Origin: CAVQBJ01 sp963710725
Lineage (GTDB): Bacteria; Actinomycetota; Thermoleophilia; Solirubrobacterales; Solirubrobacteraceae
DNA length: 64,000 nt
NCBI GenBank assembly: GCA_963710725.1
Contig: CAVQBJ010000008.1
Coordinates: forward strand, 1,922,001-1,986,000
Direction of reading: 5' to 3'
Shown here: piece by piece, positions 9,029 to 17,095 of the stretch
Position numbering within the stretch: the stretch's first letter is position 1
How the letters are laid out: each line of letters begins with the position of its first letter
Translations under genes and position numbers: made by a program
The notes under the pieces: generated by a model
Seen by the model: only the letters and a program-made list of their open reading frames with translations
What the model was told of the DNA's origin: nothing
Databases searched by the model: none

Positions 9029-9163
9029 ATGAAGCGGACCTACCAACCGAAGAAGCGCAAGCGCGCACGTACGCACGGATTCCGCGAGCGGATGCAGACC
9101 CGCGCCGGGCGGATCGTGTTGAAGCGCCGCCGGGCTAAGGGCCGCAAGCGCCTGACGGTGTGA
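9029..9163 (+). CDS. rpmH: 50S ribosomal protein L34
   Basis: L34 is the smallest protein of the large ribosomal subunit. The ORF encodes 44 residues starting MKRTYQPKKRKRARTHGFRE and ending with the conserved basic tail KRRRAKGRKRLTV. A GGCGAGGAG ribosome site precedes the ATG. It leads the plus-strand operon with rnpA, as in almost all bacteria, and is transcribed divergently from dnaA. Confidence 0.98.
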   Translation: MKRTYQPKKRKRARTHGFRERMQTRAGRIVLKRRRAKGRKRLTV

Positions 9164-9241
9164 GGCGCCGGCCGCGCGGTGCCATGAGCGCGAGACGATG
9201 AGCGCCGCCGCCGGGATCGAAGGGCCGACCGGGGTTCTGCG

Positions 9242-9682
9242 ATGACGATCCGCACCCGCCGAGGCCGGCTGTCGCGCAGCGCCGAGTTCGACCGCGTCTA
9301 TCGGCAGGGCCGTTCCGTCGGCAGCCGTCATCTCGTGCTCTACACGTTCCCCACGGGCGGCGACGAAGCGCCGCGCCTCGGTCTGTCGGTGTCGCGCAAG
9401 GTTGGCGGGGCCGTGGAGCGAAACCGCGTCAAACGTCTGCTGCGCGAGGCGTTCGGCGAGCGCGAGGCGCAGTTGCCGCGCGGTCAGGATCTGGTGATCG
9501 TCGCCCGACCGGAGCTGCGCGAGTTGGCTGAACGCGACGGCCTCGCGGGCGTCGACCAGGCGCTGTCGGAGCTCCTCGCCCGCGCGGGGCTGAGGGCGCC
9601 GCACACCTCGCAGGACGATGCTGTCGGTGCGGAGGTGGACGACGGGGTCGCGACGGCCCCGCACGAGGAGGGCCGCGCGTGA
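9242..9682 (+). CDS. rnpA: Ribonuclease P protein component
   Basis: RnpA is the protein cofactor of RNase P, which removes 5' leaders from tRNA precursors. The 146-aa product carries the family signature SRKVGGAVERNRVKRLLREA in its RNA-binding helix and begins TIRTRRGRLSRSAEFDRVY. The C terminus (about residues 115-146) is a longer, acidic and unconserved tail. The stop overlaps the yidD GTG (GTGA). The RNA partner (rnpB) is not in this window. Confidence 0.96.
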   Translation: MTIRTRRGRLSRSAEFDRVYRQGRSVGSRHLVLYTFPTGGDEAPRLGLSVSRKVGGAVERNRVKRLLREAFGEREAQLPRGQDLVIVARPELRELAERDGLAGVDQALSELLARAGLRAPHTSQDDAVGAEVDDGVATAPHEEGRA

Positions 9683-10032
9683 GCATCGGCGCGCACGCCC
9701 ATACCCATGCGCGAGGGGACGCGCCGGCACCGCCGTACGGCGCGGATGCCACCGACGGCACCCGCACGCCGGCGCGGATCGCGCGGTCCGTCGTGATCGC
9801 GCCGATACGCTTCTACCAGCGGTTCATCTCACCCGGGTTGCCGCGCCGCTGCCGCTACGAGCCGACATGTTCGCGCTATGGCGTACAGGCGATTCAGCGG
9901 TACGGCATACTGAAGGGACTCGTGCTCGCGGGTTGGCGCCTGCTGCGCTGCAACCCCTGGAGCCCGGGCGGATTCGACCCGGTCGAGGCGCAGACCCTGT
10001 TCACGCCGCGCGCCGACCGTCACGCCGAATAA
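9679..10032 (+). CDS. yidD: Membrane protein insertion efficiency factor YidD
   Basis: YidD is a small membrane-associated protein that helps YidC-dependent insertion. After a roughly 35-residue unconserved leader the product shows the family core PIRFYQRFISPGLPRRCRYE, then PTCSRYGVQAIQRYG and GWRLLRCNPWSPGGFDPV, including the conserved cysteines. It starts at a GTG overlapping the rnpA stop and lies 21 bp before yidC, the canonical order. Confidence 0.95.
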   Translation: MSIGAHAHTHARGDAPAPPYGADATDGTRTPARIARSVVIAPIRFYQRFISPGLPRRCRYEPTCSRYGVQAIQRYGILKGLVLAGWRLLRCNPWSPGGFDPVEAQTLFTPRADRHAE

Positions 10033-10053
10033 CCCACAGGATCACAGCCAGCC

Positions 10054-11061
10054 TTGCTTCCGCTCGCCAACATCATCCAGGACGCGTTCTCGCCGATCAT
10101 CGACGTCTTCGCGGCGATCCTCGTCTTCCTGCACAACCACGTCGTCGGTGGTAGTTGGGGCCTGGCGATCATCGGTCTGACCGTCCTCGTCCGGCTCGTG
10201 CTGCTGCCGCTGACGATGAAGCAGTTCCAGTCGATGCAGAAGATGCAGCTGCTCGCCCCGCAGTTGAACGAGATCAAGGCGAAGTACAAGGACGACAAGC
10301 AGCGCCAGCAAGAGGAGATGATGAAGTTCTACAAGGAGAACGGGGTCAACCCGTTCGCCTCGTGCCTGCCGCTCGTACTGCAGCTGCCGGTGCTCATCTC
10401 GCTGTTCTACGCGCTGCGCCTGAACCTGAAGACGGACATCTGCGGCCCCGAGATCGCGCACCATTTCCACCAACTGACGATCAAGACGGTCACGTCGGCG
10501 CAGATCCAGAGCGTCAGCTGCAACCAGGTCTCGCCCGGGTCGGCGAAGTTCCTGTTCATCCCCGACATCACCGCGCAGGCCACGGGAATCGTGCTGGTCG
10601 TGCTGCTGGCGCTCTACATCGGCTCGCAGCTCGCGTCGACGCTGCTGATGTCGGCGAGCGCCGATCCGAACCAGCGCCGGCTGATGCTCCTGCTTCCGCT
10701 CGTGTTCACCGCGTTCATCTTCCGCTTCCCGGCGGGTGTGCTCGTGTACTGGATCACGACGAACCTGTGGACGCTCGGGCAGCAGTTCTTCGTGCGGCGC
10801 AGGATGGGCGTGCCGGCGCCACCGGCGGCGGCGAGTAACGGTGACGGCAAGGCGGGCGGCGTGCTCGCGGCCCTGCGCCCGAGCCGAGCGCCGGCGCCGG
10901 AGGCGGAGCTCGCGACCGTTGGCGGCCCGTCATCCACCGGGAGCGACGCGCCCAAGCCGAAGCCGGTCGCCACGTCGGCGCCGAAGGCCACCGGGTCGGC
11001 GTCGAGCGCCCCGCCCCCGCCCCCGCGGCGGAAGAAGAAGCGCTCGGGACGGCGACGGTGA
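10054..11061 (+). CDS. yidC: Membrane protein insertase YidC/OxaA
   Basis: YidC inserts and folds inner-membrane proteins, alone or with SecYEG. This is the short Gram-positive form (335 aa) without the large periplasmic domain. An early hydrophobic segment leads into SWGLAIIGLTVLVRLVLLPL, whose conserved Arg lies in the hydrophilic groove. Then follow the cytoplasmic coiled hairpin (MQKMQLLAPQLNEIKAKYKD), further TM segments and a basic tail (PPRRKKKRSGRRR) that may bind ribosomes. The start is a TTG at 10054, chosen because the conserved PLANIIQDAF begins at once. Its stop overlaps the jag GTG. Confidence 0.95.
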   Translation: MLPLANIIQDAFSPIIDVFAAILVFLHNHVVGGSWGLAIIGLTVLVRLVLLPLTMKQFQSMQKMQLLAPQLNEIKAKYKDDKQRQQEEMMKFYKENGVNPFASCLPLVLQLPVLISLFYALRLNLKTDICGPEIAHHFHQLTIKTVTSAQIQSVSCNQVSPGSAKFLFIPDITAQATGIVLVVLLALYIGSQLASTLLMSASADPNQRRLMLLLPLVFTAFIFRFPAGVLVYWITTNLWTLGQQFFVRRRMGVPAPPAAASNGDGKAGGVLAALRPSRAPAPEAELATVGGPSSTGSDAPKPKPVATSAPKATGSASSAPPPPPRRKKKRSGRRR

Positions 11062-11540
11062 GCGTGGAGCCGGAGGGCGACGGGCCGCTCGAGCCCGCCG
11101 AGCACCTGCGCGAGGTGCTCGAGGAGATCGTCGACGCGCTCGGGCTGGACGCCGGTGTCGAGGTGAGCGAGGGCTCCGGGGAGCTGAACGGGAGCGTCGA
11201 GGGGGAGGGCGTGGGCCTGCTGATCGGCCGTCGCGGGCAGACGATCGACGCGGTGCAGCATCTCGCGCAACGGATCGTGTTCCGCAGCGGCCCTGGAGAG
11301 ACGCGGATCGTCGTGGACGCGGACGGGTATCGCGCGCGCAGGCGCGCAACGCTCGAGACCGAGGCCGACGAGGCGGCGGACGAGGCGCTTCGCAGCGGCG
11401 CACCGGTGGAGCTCGAGTCGATGCCGGCCTCTGAGCGGCGGATCGTGCACGAGCACCTGCGCGACCGCGGCGATGTCGAGACGTACAGCGAGGGCGAGGA
11501 GCCCGATCGCTATCTCGTCGTCGCGCCGCTGAGCGACTGA
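11058..11540 (+). CDS. jag: KH-R3H RNA-binding protein Jag/KhpB
   Basis: KhpB/Jag proteins bind RNA and influence cell elongation and division in Gram-positive bacteria. The 160-aa product has a KH domain with the GxxG-type loop (GLLIGRRGQTIDAVQHLAQR) around residues 50-75 and a C-terminal R3H motif (SMPASERRIVHEHLRD). The separate N-terminal Jag_N domain of Firmicutes is absent. It is translationally coupled to yidC by a GTGA overlap. Confidence 0.93.
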   Translation: MSVEPEGDGPLEPAEHLREVLEEIVDALGLDAGVEVSEGSGELNGSVEGEGVGLLIGRRGQTIDAVQHLAQRIVFRSGPGETRIVVDADGYRARRRATLETEADEAADEALRSGAPVELESMPASERRIVHEHLRDRGDVETYSEGEEPDRYLVVAPLSD

Positions 11541-11605
11541 GCCGGTCGGGGCGGTTGTCGCGGGCGGTGGTTGGCCCGGCGGTTGGGGCTGGAGGCGAAC
11601 GGAAC

Positions 11606-11632
11606 GTTTCACGTTTTACTCGACGGTGAAAC
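11606..11632. promoter_or_regulatory. Split parS-like inverted half-sites
   Basis: GTTTCAC (11606-11612) and GTGAAAC (11626-11632) are the two halves of the bacterial parS consensus, but a 13-bp spacer separates them where parS has none. The pair lies just before the LAGLIDADG-like ORF and 1.4 kb from parA. It may be a degenerate or expanded parS, an operator or a hairpin. It is not a standard parS. Confidence 0.4.
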
Positions 11633-11633
11633 A

Positions 11634-12029
11634 ATGTGCGCCGTGAGCAACCTGACCGACTTCGAACGCGGCGTGGTCGTCGGCATCCTCGTCGGCGAGG
11701 GCTCGTTCGGCGGCGACGGCAAGCAGCCGCAGGTGACGCTGCGCATGCATGTGCGCCACGAGGCGCTCTTTCACTGGCTCGTCGCGCGCTTCCCCCGCTC
11801 GCGTCTGTACGGCCCGTACGGCCACGGCGGTCGCAGCTACTACCAGTGGATGGCGCGCGGCAGCGCCCTGGTCGACGACGTCCTGCCGGTGCTCGATCAG
11901 GCGCTCTCCGACGACATCGATGGCTACGCAACGCAGCGCCTGCGCGAGATGTGCGAGCGGTACGCGGACTTCATCTCCCGCCGGCGCACGCTGTCGGCGG
12001 CGGCGCTCGACGAGGCGCATGCCGACTGA
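11634..12029 (+). CDS. Orphan LAGLIDADG-like small protein
   Basis: This 131-aa protein resembles one LAGLIDADG homing-endonuclease domain. It opens with FERGVVVGILVGEGSFGGDG, matching the LAGLIDADG helix followed by the metal-binding acidic residue. The strand pattern QVTLRMHVRHEALFHWLVAR and SRLYGPYGHGGRSYYQW then follows, typical of the saddle-shaped DNA-binding fold. No intron or intein is visible around it, so it is a free-standing gene. The ATG at 11634 follows GGTGA. A TTG at 11571 would add 21 residues. It lies between jag and rsmG, and its end overlaps the rsmG ATG by 11 nt. It may be a domesticated regulator. The function is unknown. Confidence 0.75.
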   Translation: MCAVSNLTDFERGVVVGILVGEGSFGGDGKQPQVTLRMHVRHEALFHWLVARFPRSRLYGPYGHGGRSYYQWMARGSALVDDVLPVLDQALSDDIDGYATQRLREMCERYADFISRRRTLSAAALDEAHAD

Positions 12030-12909
12030 GCGCCGAGACCGCGCGAGCCGCTCGAGCCGCGCGGCGCCCGCCCCGGGCGCGGGACCGACCGGAGCGTCCG
12101 CCGCGCCGTCGACGCCGTTGAATTCGGGCGGCCCGGGGCCAGCGGGTGCGTCGGCGGCCACCGCCCGCCCGCCCGCGGATGCCCGTGGGCTGTCGGCGCC
12201 CGTTCGTGCGCGGCTCGCGGCGCTCGGCGGCGAACACGACCTCGGCGCCGGCCAGGTGGACGCGCTGGCCGCTCTCCTCGGCGTCCTGGACGCCGACCCC
12301 CTCGCCCCGACGACGGTCAGCGATCCCGTCGCGGCCGTCGACCAGCACGTGGCCGATTCGCTCGCCGCGCTCGATCTCGCCGTCGTCCGCGGCGCGCGTG
12401 TGGCCGCCGACCTCGGCTCGGGCGCGGGCCTTCCGGGGCTCGCCCTCGCCATCACGGTGCCGGAATGCCGGTGGACGCTCATCGACAGCGTCCGGCGCAA
12501 GACGGCGTTCATCGCGCGCGCGATCGAGGCCATCGGGCTCGGCAACGCGACGGCGCTGAATCTGCGCAGCGAGGAGTGGCGGGAGGGGCGGGGCGCAAAC
12601 GACCTCGTCACCGCGCGCGCCGTCGCGCCGGCGGCGGTCGTGCTCGAATACGCCGCGCCGTTGCTGCGCCTGGGGGGTGCGCTCGTCGACTGGCGCACCG
12701 AGATGGAGGACGAGCACGATCGCGCGGCGCAGGCCGCCGCGGCGCAGCTCGGCCTCGAGCGCCACGACGTGCGCGACGTCGTGCCCTTCGCCGGCGCCCG
12801 CTCACGCCACCTCTACGTCTACGTGAAGGTTCGGGAGACGCCCGACCGATTCCCTCGGCGTGCGGGAATCGCCCGCAAACGGCCACTCGCTGCCTCAGCC
12901 AGAGGCTGA
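12019..12909 (+). CDS. rsmG: 16S rRNA (guanine-527-N7)-methyltransferase RsmG
   Basis: RsmG (GidB) methylates G527 of 16S rRNA using S-adenosylmethionine. The conserved part has VSDPVAAVDQHVADSLAAL, then the SAM-binding loop AADLGSGAGLPGLALAI, LIDSVRRKTAFIARAIEAIG and NDLVTARAVAPAAVVLEYAAP. At 296 aa it is longer than the usual 210-240 because of an Ala/Pro-rich first 60 residues. The true start could therefore be later, for example the TTG at 12118. The ATG at 12019 overlaps the preceding ORF. Loss of rsmG gives low-level streptomycin resistance in other bacteria. Confidence 0.93.
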   Translation: MPTERRDRASRSSRAAPAPGAGPTGASAAPSTPLNSGGPGPAGASAATARPPADARGLSAPVRARLAALGGEHDLGAGQVDALAALLGVLDADPLAPTTVSDPVAAVDQHVADSLAALDLAVVRGARVAADLGSGAGLPGLALAITVPECRWTLIDSVRRKTAFIARAIEAIGLGNATALNLRSEEWREGRGANDLVTARAVAPAAVVLEYAAPLLRLGGALVDWRTEMEDEHDRAAQAAAAQLGLERHDVRDVVPFAGARSRHLYVYVKVRETPDRFPRRAGIARKRPLAASARG

Positions 12910-12970
12910 GCTTGCCGGTTCGGAGGCGAACGATCGACGCCGATCAACGAGAGTCGACCGCAAACCCCGC

Positions 12971-12976
12971 TAGCGT
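12971..12976 (+). promoter_or_regulatory. parA: -10 element of a leaderless parA promoter
   Basis: TAGCGT ends exactly 7 nt before the parA GTG, the geometry of leaderless actinobacterial transcripts. No clear -35 is visible. Confidence 0.55.
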
Positions 12977-12983
12977 CTGTGCC

Positions 12984-13734
<751 letters not shown>

Positions 13735-13742
<8 letters not shown>

Positions 13743-14625
13743 CCGTCGCCGCGGGATGGGGCGCGGACTGGCCGCGATCCTCGCCGTGTCCGAGGACGAG
13801 GCCGCGGAGGATGAGCTGCGCGCGCTGCCCGTCGACCTCGTCCACCCCAACCCGCGCCAGCCCCGCCGCCGCTTCGACGAGGAGGCCCTCGCCGGCCTGG
13901 CCGAGTCCCTGCGTGCCCGCGGCGTGATCCAGCCGATCCTCGTGCGGCCCAAGCCCGACGGGACGTACGAGCTGATCGCCGGCGAGCGACGCTGGCGCGC
14001 GGCCCAGATCGCCGGCCTGCCGACCATTCCCGCGCTCGTGCGTCCGCACGACGACGCGGCGTCGCTCGAGCTCGCGCTGATCGAGAACATGGCGCGCGAG
14101 GATCTCAATCCGATCGAGGAGGCGCGGGCCTGCGCGGCGCTCGTCGAGGAGCTTGGTCTCACGCGCGAGGACGTCGGCCGGCGCGTCGGCCGCAGCCGCG
14201 TCGCGGTCTCCAACCTGCTGCGTCTGCTCGATCTGCCCGACGAGGCCCTTGGCCTCCTCGAGCAGGGAGCGCTCACCGAGGGCCATGGCCGCGCGCTCCT
14301 GCTCGCCGAGGACCATGCGATGCGCCGGCGGCTCGCGCGCAGCGCCGCGGTCGACGGCTGGTCGGTCCGCGTGCTGGAGGTCCGCGCGCGTGAGACGAAC
14401 GCGGCCGACGCGGCCACTCCGCGACGGTCGGCCGCGGCGCCGGCGATGCACCCCGACCAGGTCGAGGCGGCCTCGGAGATCGCCGAGACGCTCGGCGCCG
14501 CGCTCGGCTCGGACGTTCGCGTGCGGGCGACGCGCGACGGGCGCTACCGCGTCGAGCTCGAGGTGGCCTCCCCCGAGGAGGCCGCGCAGATCGCCGGTCG
14601 CGTGCGTGCTGTTTCAAGCCGCTAG
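13735..14625 (+). CDS. parB: Chromosome-partitioning protein ParB
   Basis: ParB is a CTP-dependent clamp that loads at parS sites near the origin. The 296-aa protein begins with a basic segment RRRGMGRGLAAIL (a ParA-interaction peptide). It has the ParB/Srx CTP-binding core with GERRWRAAQIAGLPTIPAL and ENMAREDLNPIEEA. A helix-turn-helix (LGLTREDVGRRVGRSRVAVS) and a C-terminal dimerisation region follow. The ribosome site AAGGAGGTG inside parA fixes the GTG start at 13735. No intact parS (TGTTTCACGTGAAACA) was seen by eye in this window. Confidence 0.96.
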
Positions 14626-14642
14626 GGCCACGGCCTGACCGC

Positions 14643-14648
14643 TAGAAT
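14643..14648 (+). promoter_or_regulatory. -10 of the tRNA-Ile promoter
   Basis: TAGAAT in the context GCTAGAATCG lies 29 nt before the tRNA. The same 10-mer precedes the tRNA-Lys gene at 63211-63220, which supports a shared tRNA promoter element. Confidence 0.6.
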
Positions 14649-14677
14649 CGGCCGGCGTTCCGAGTTGGGGCGCGTCG

Positions 14678-14751
<74 letters not shown>

Positions 14752-15138
14752 CTGAGGAGGAAAGGCCTGGTACCGGGCGCCTGTCGGTGTCGGCGCAGCT
14801 GGCCATCAGGCAGCCTCTTCCTTATCAAGGAACAGGCTAGGAGCGCCACAGTGCTTGGGCGCATCCAGAATCTGCCCGCTAAGCGGGTCAGGCAGCCGCG
14901 CGAGCGCCCGATCATTTCTTCCGCGCGGCATGAACAGGGGCGTTGGTCGGCGCGCCGGTGGGCGTCCGGGAACGCGCCGGGATACGCGGTTGCGGTGCAT
15001 TGGGCGGAAGTCGTCATGCTGCGCGTATCGTGAAGCGGGCGTTGGGGCCGAGAGCCCGGCGCGTTCGCTTAGACGGAAGCCCGGCCCCGGCGCTCAGCAA
15101 ACGGCATTGGTGCGTCACCAGCGCTGTCAGGAGGAGCC
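14752..15138. other. Gene-free stretch after tRNA-Ile
   Basis: I see no convincing coding sequence. It contains the post-tRNA motif GGAAAGGCCTGG (14759-14770) and an inverted 14-nt copy of the tRNA anticodon arm (14814-14827). It ends with the ribosome site AGGAGGAG (15129-15136) of the next gene. Confidence 0.6.
14814..14827 (-). repeat. Inverted 14-nt copy of the tRNA-Ile anticodon arm
   Basis: CCTCTTCCTTATCA is the exact reverse complement of tRNA positions 14711-14724. It may be a remnant of an earlier recombination or a pairing element. Its role is unknown. Confidence 0.5.
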
Positions 15139-16710
15139 GTGGATCGGGAAGGCACCATCATGAATCGCCGATACTTGGGGGTCGGTGGCGCCATCGTCGC
15201 TGTCGCAACCAGCTCCGTGCTGCTGCTCGCGGGCGGAGGCCAGGGCGCGACCGGGATCAACCTTGGAACCGCGTCCAACTTCTCCGTTCTGGCGGGCACT
15301 ACGGTCACGAGCATTCCGCCAACCACGATGTCAGCCGAGCTGGGCCTTTCACCCGGCTCAGCCGTCGCGGGTGGACCGTCGGCTTCGGTCACACATATCG
15401 ACGACGCGACCGCCGTGCGGGCGAAGTCAGATCTCAGCGGTGCCTACACGGAGGCGGCGAACTCTGCCGCGACATCCGGCGGCCTCAGTGAGCTCGCCGG
15501 CAAGACGTTCACGCCGGGGGTGTACGCGGCGCCCTCGGGGCTGCTGCTCTCCTCGGGCTCGGTCACGCTGAACGGCCAAGGCAATCCCAACGCGCAGTTC
15601 ATTTTTCAGATCGGCTCCACGCTGACCACCATCTCAGGCACAAGGGTCGTCCTGGAGAACGGCGCCCAGGCCTGCGACGTCTACTGGCAGGTCGGCAGCT
15701 CCGCGACGCTCGGCACCAACTCCGCGTTCGTCGGGACGATCATGGCGTTGACCTCCATCACCTCGACTGCGGGCGTCTATGTCAACGGACGGCTGCTCGC
15801 CGAGAACGGCGCAGTCACATTGGACTCGAACACGATCACCACCTCCGGATGTAGCTCCTCCACCACCACGAGCAGCAGCTCTTCCTCCACCAGCACCAGC
15901 AGCTCGTACAGCGGCGGCGGCACCGGTTCCGGTCCCGGCAGCGGCTCCGGGTCAGGCGGCGGCTCCGGGTCAGGCGGCGGCTCCGGGTCAGGCGGCGGCT
16001 CCGGTTCCACGCCCCAGCCGAACGGGTCCGTGCCGGGCGCGACGGGGGTGACCGGACCCGACGGCGGCCTGAAGGCGGTCGGCCTCGCGCCGCTGTCGGT
16101 GGCCGGGGTGGTGGCCGGCCACTCGGTCGCCGTCGCTCCGCTGGCGGGCGTCGTGTACGCTCGGGCGCCCGGTCGGCGGCGCCCTTTCGCGCTGCGCTCG
16201 CGGGCCGTGTTGCCCGTCGGCTCGCGCTTGGACGCGCGCCGGGGCATCGTCAAGCTCACTGCGCTGCGCCCGCGGCAGGCGCGCCGGACGGTGGCCGGGA
16301 TCGCCCGGCGGGCCGGTGACCCGCCCAGCGAGACGATCGTGTTGTCCGGCGGGCTGTCCTCGGTCGCCCAGCCCCCGCACCGAGCGGGCCTGGTGACTAT
16401 CACCCTGCTCGGTGGGCGCTTCCAGGCGTGCCCTCCCGCCACCCCGGCGCGCACCGCGAGCGCGGCGCGCGCCCCGGCCGCACGCTCCCGCGTCATACGG
16501 CTGCTGTGGTCCCGGGACAGCGGCGGCGCCTTCAGCACGCACGGGCGCGACAGCGTGGGCACGGTCCAGGGAACCCTATGGCTGACGGCCGACCGATGCG
16601 ACGGTACGCTCACGCGTGTGGTCCAGGGACAGGTCCTCGTACGCGCGTTGCGCGTGCCTCGGCGGGTGCTGGTGCGCACTGGGCATTCCTACCTGGCTCC
16701 GGCGCGGTGA
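15139..16710 (+). CDS. Secreted ice-binding-like (DUF3494) protein with FecR-like C-terminal domain
   Basis: The 523-aa protein has an N-terminal signal peptide (GAIVAVATSSVLLLAGGG). A DUF3494/ice-binding-like beta-solenoid domain follows at about 33-235, with GTASNFSVLAGTTVTS, GKTFTPGVYAAPSGLLLSSG, NAQFIFQIGSTL and NSAFVGTIMAL. A Ser/Thr/Gly linker at about 235-295 includes three 18-bp tandem repeats. The C-terminal beta-rich domain (SRAVLPVGSRLDARRGIVKL, LWSRDSGGAFSTHGRDS, GTLWLTADRCDGT) looks FecR-like. The GTG at 15139 has the ribosome site AGGAGGAG, and an ATG at 15160 is an alternative. Ice binding or surface adhesion is inferred from the family only. It is the sole gene between the tRNA-Ile repeats. 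Confidence 0.82.
   Translation: MDREGTIMNRRYLGVGGAIVAVATSSVLLLAGGGQGATGINLGTASNFSVLAGTTVTSIPPTTMSAELGLSPGSAVAGGPSASVTHIDDATAVRAKSDLSGAYTEAANSAATSGGLSELAGKTFTPGVYAAPSGLLLSSGSVTLNGQGNPNAQFIFQIGSTLTTISGTRVVLENGAQACDVYWQVGSSATLGTNSAFVGTIMALTSITSTAGVYVNGRLLAENGAVTLDSNTITTSGCSSSTTTSSSSSSTSTSSSYSGGGTGSGPGSGSGSGGGSGSGGGSGSGGGSGSTPQPNGSVPGATGVTGPDGGLKAVGLAPLSVAGVVAGHSVAVAPLAGVVYARAPGRRRPFALRSRAVLPVGSRLDARRGIVKLTALRPRQARRTVAGIARRAGDPPSETIVLSGGLSSVAQPPHRAGLVTITLLGGRFQACPPATPARTASAARAPAARSRVIRLLWSRDSGGAFSTHGRDSVGTVQGTLWLTADRCDGTLTRVVQGQVLVRALRVPRRVLVRTGHSYLAPAR
15943..16002 (+). repeat. 18-bp tandem repeats in the Gly/Ser linker
   Basis: The unit GGCTCCGGGTCAGGCGGC occurs three times in a row from 15943 to 15996, with a partial fourth copy. 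It encodes GSGSGG units, so copy-number change would only alter linker length. Confidence 0.9.
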
Positions 16711-17095
16711 GCGCTCGCGAGCACCCGCCGCTCGCGGCGCTTCACGCAGCGATCGTCAACTCAAGCGGCTCGCTATCCGCCATGCAGCTCGCGTCGCGCC
16801 CGTCCGTGATTTCGTGTCTCCAACCGCGTCCCCATCTCCGCAATTCTGTCCTCTGGTCCGCTCACCTGAGGGCACCTGAGATGGCTTGGTAGAGCGGAGA
16901 AGGCGCCCAAACGGCGATCTGATACGGAAGAGGTCCCAGGTTCGAGTCCTGGATCGCCCATGAAAGGCCTGAAATTGGGGGTCCTGGCGGGTATTAGTCC
17001 CTGAGCCCTATGGTTTCGGCTCCCTTTACCCGAGACGTCTAGCCTCGGCGACGCCACGACGGGATTGGCTGCGACGACACGGAGGCGCCTGGTAC
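16711..17095. other. Gene-free stretch containing a tRNA-Ile remnant
   Basis: No gene is visible. It holds the 43-nt tRNA-Ile fragment (16918-16960). Upstream of that is a D-arm-like TTGGTAGAGCG (16887-16897), so the fragment may be a decayed full tRNA copy with an insertion. The GAAAGGCCTG motif follows it. Confidence 0.55.
16918..16960 (+). repeat. attR-like tRNA-Ile 3' fragment
   Basis: This is 42 of 43 identical to the 3' end of the tRNA-Ile gene 2.2 kb upstream. The acceptor 5' half is missing, so it cannot make a tRNA. It marks the right end of the putative island. Confidence 0.75.

Noticed and set aside
11634..12029. The LAGLIDADG-like gene as an intron or intein endonuclease
   Set aside because: No disrupted host gene, intron boundary or intein splicing motif surrounds it.
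14752..16960. A complete integrative element
   Set aside because: No integrase, excisionase or mobilisation gene was found between the repeats; only the repeat and cargo are supported.
16773..17057. Minus-strand frame with a GDPGLEPGTSS-like stretch
   Set aside because: It is the antisense translation of the tRNA-Ile 3' fragment, a known annotation artefact.
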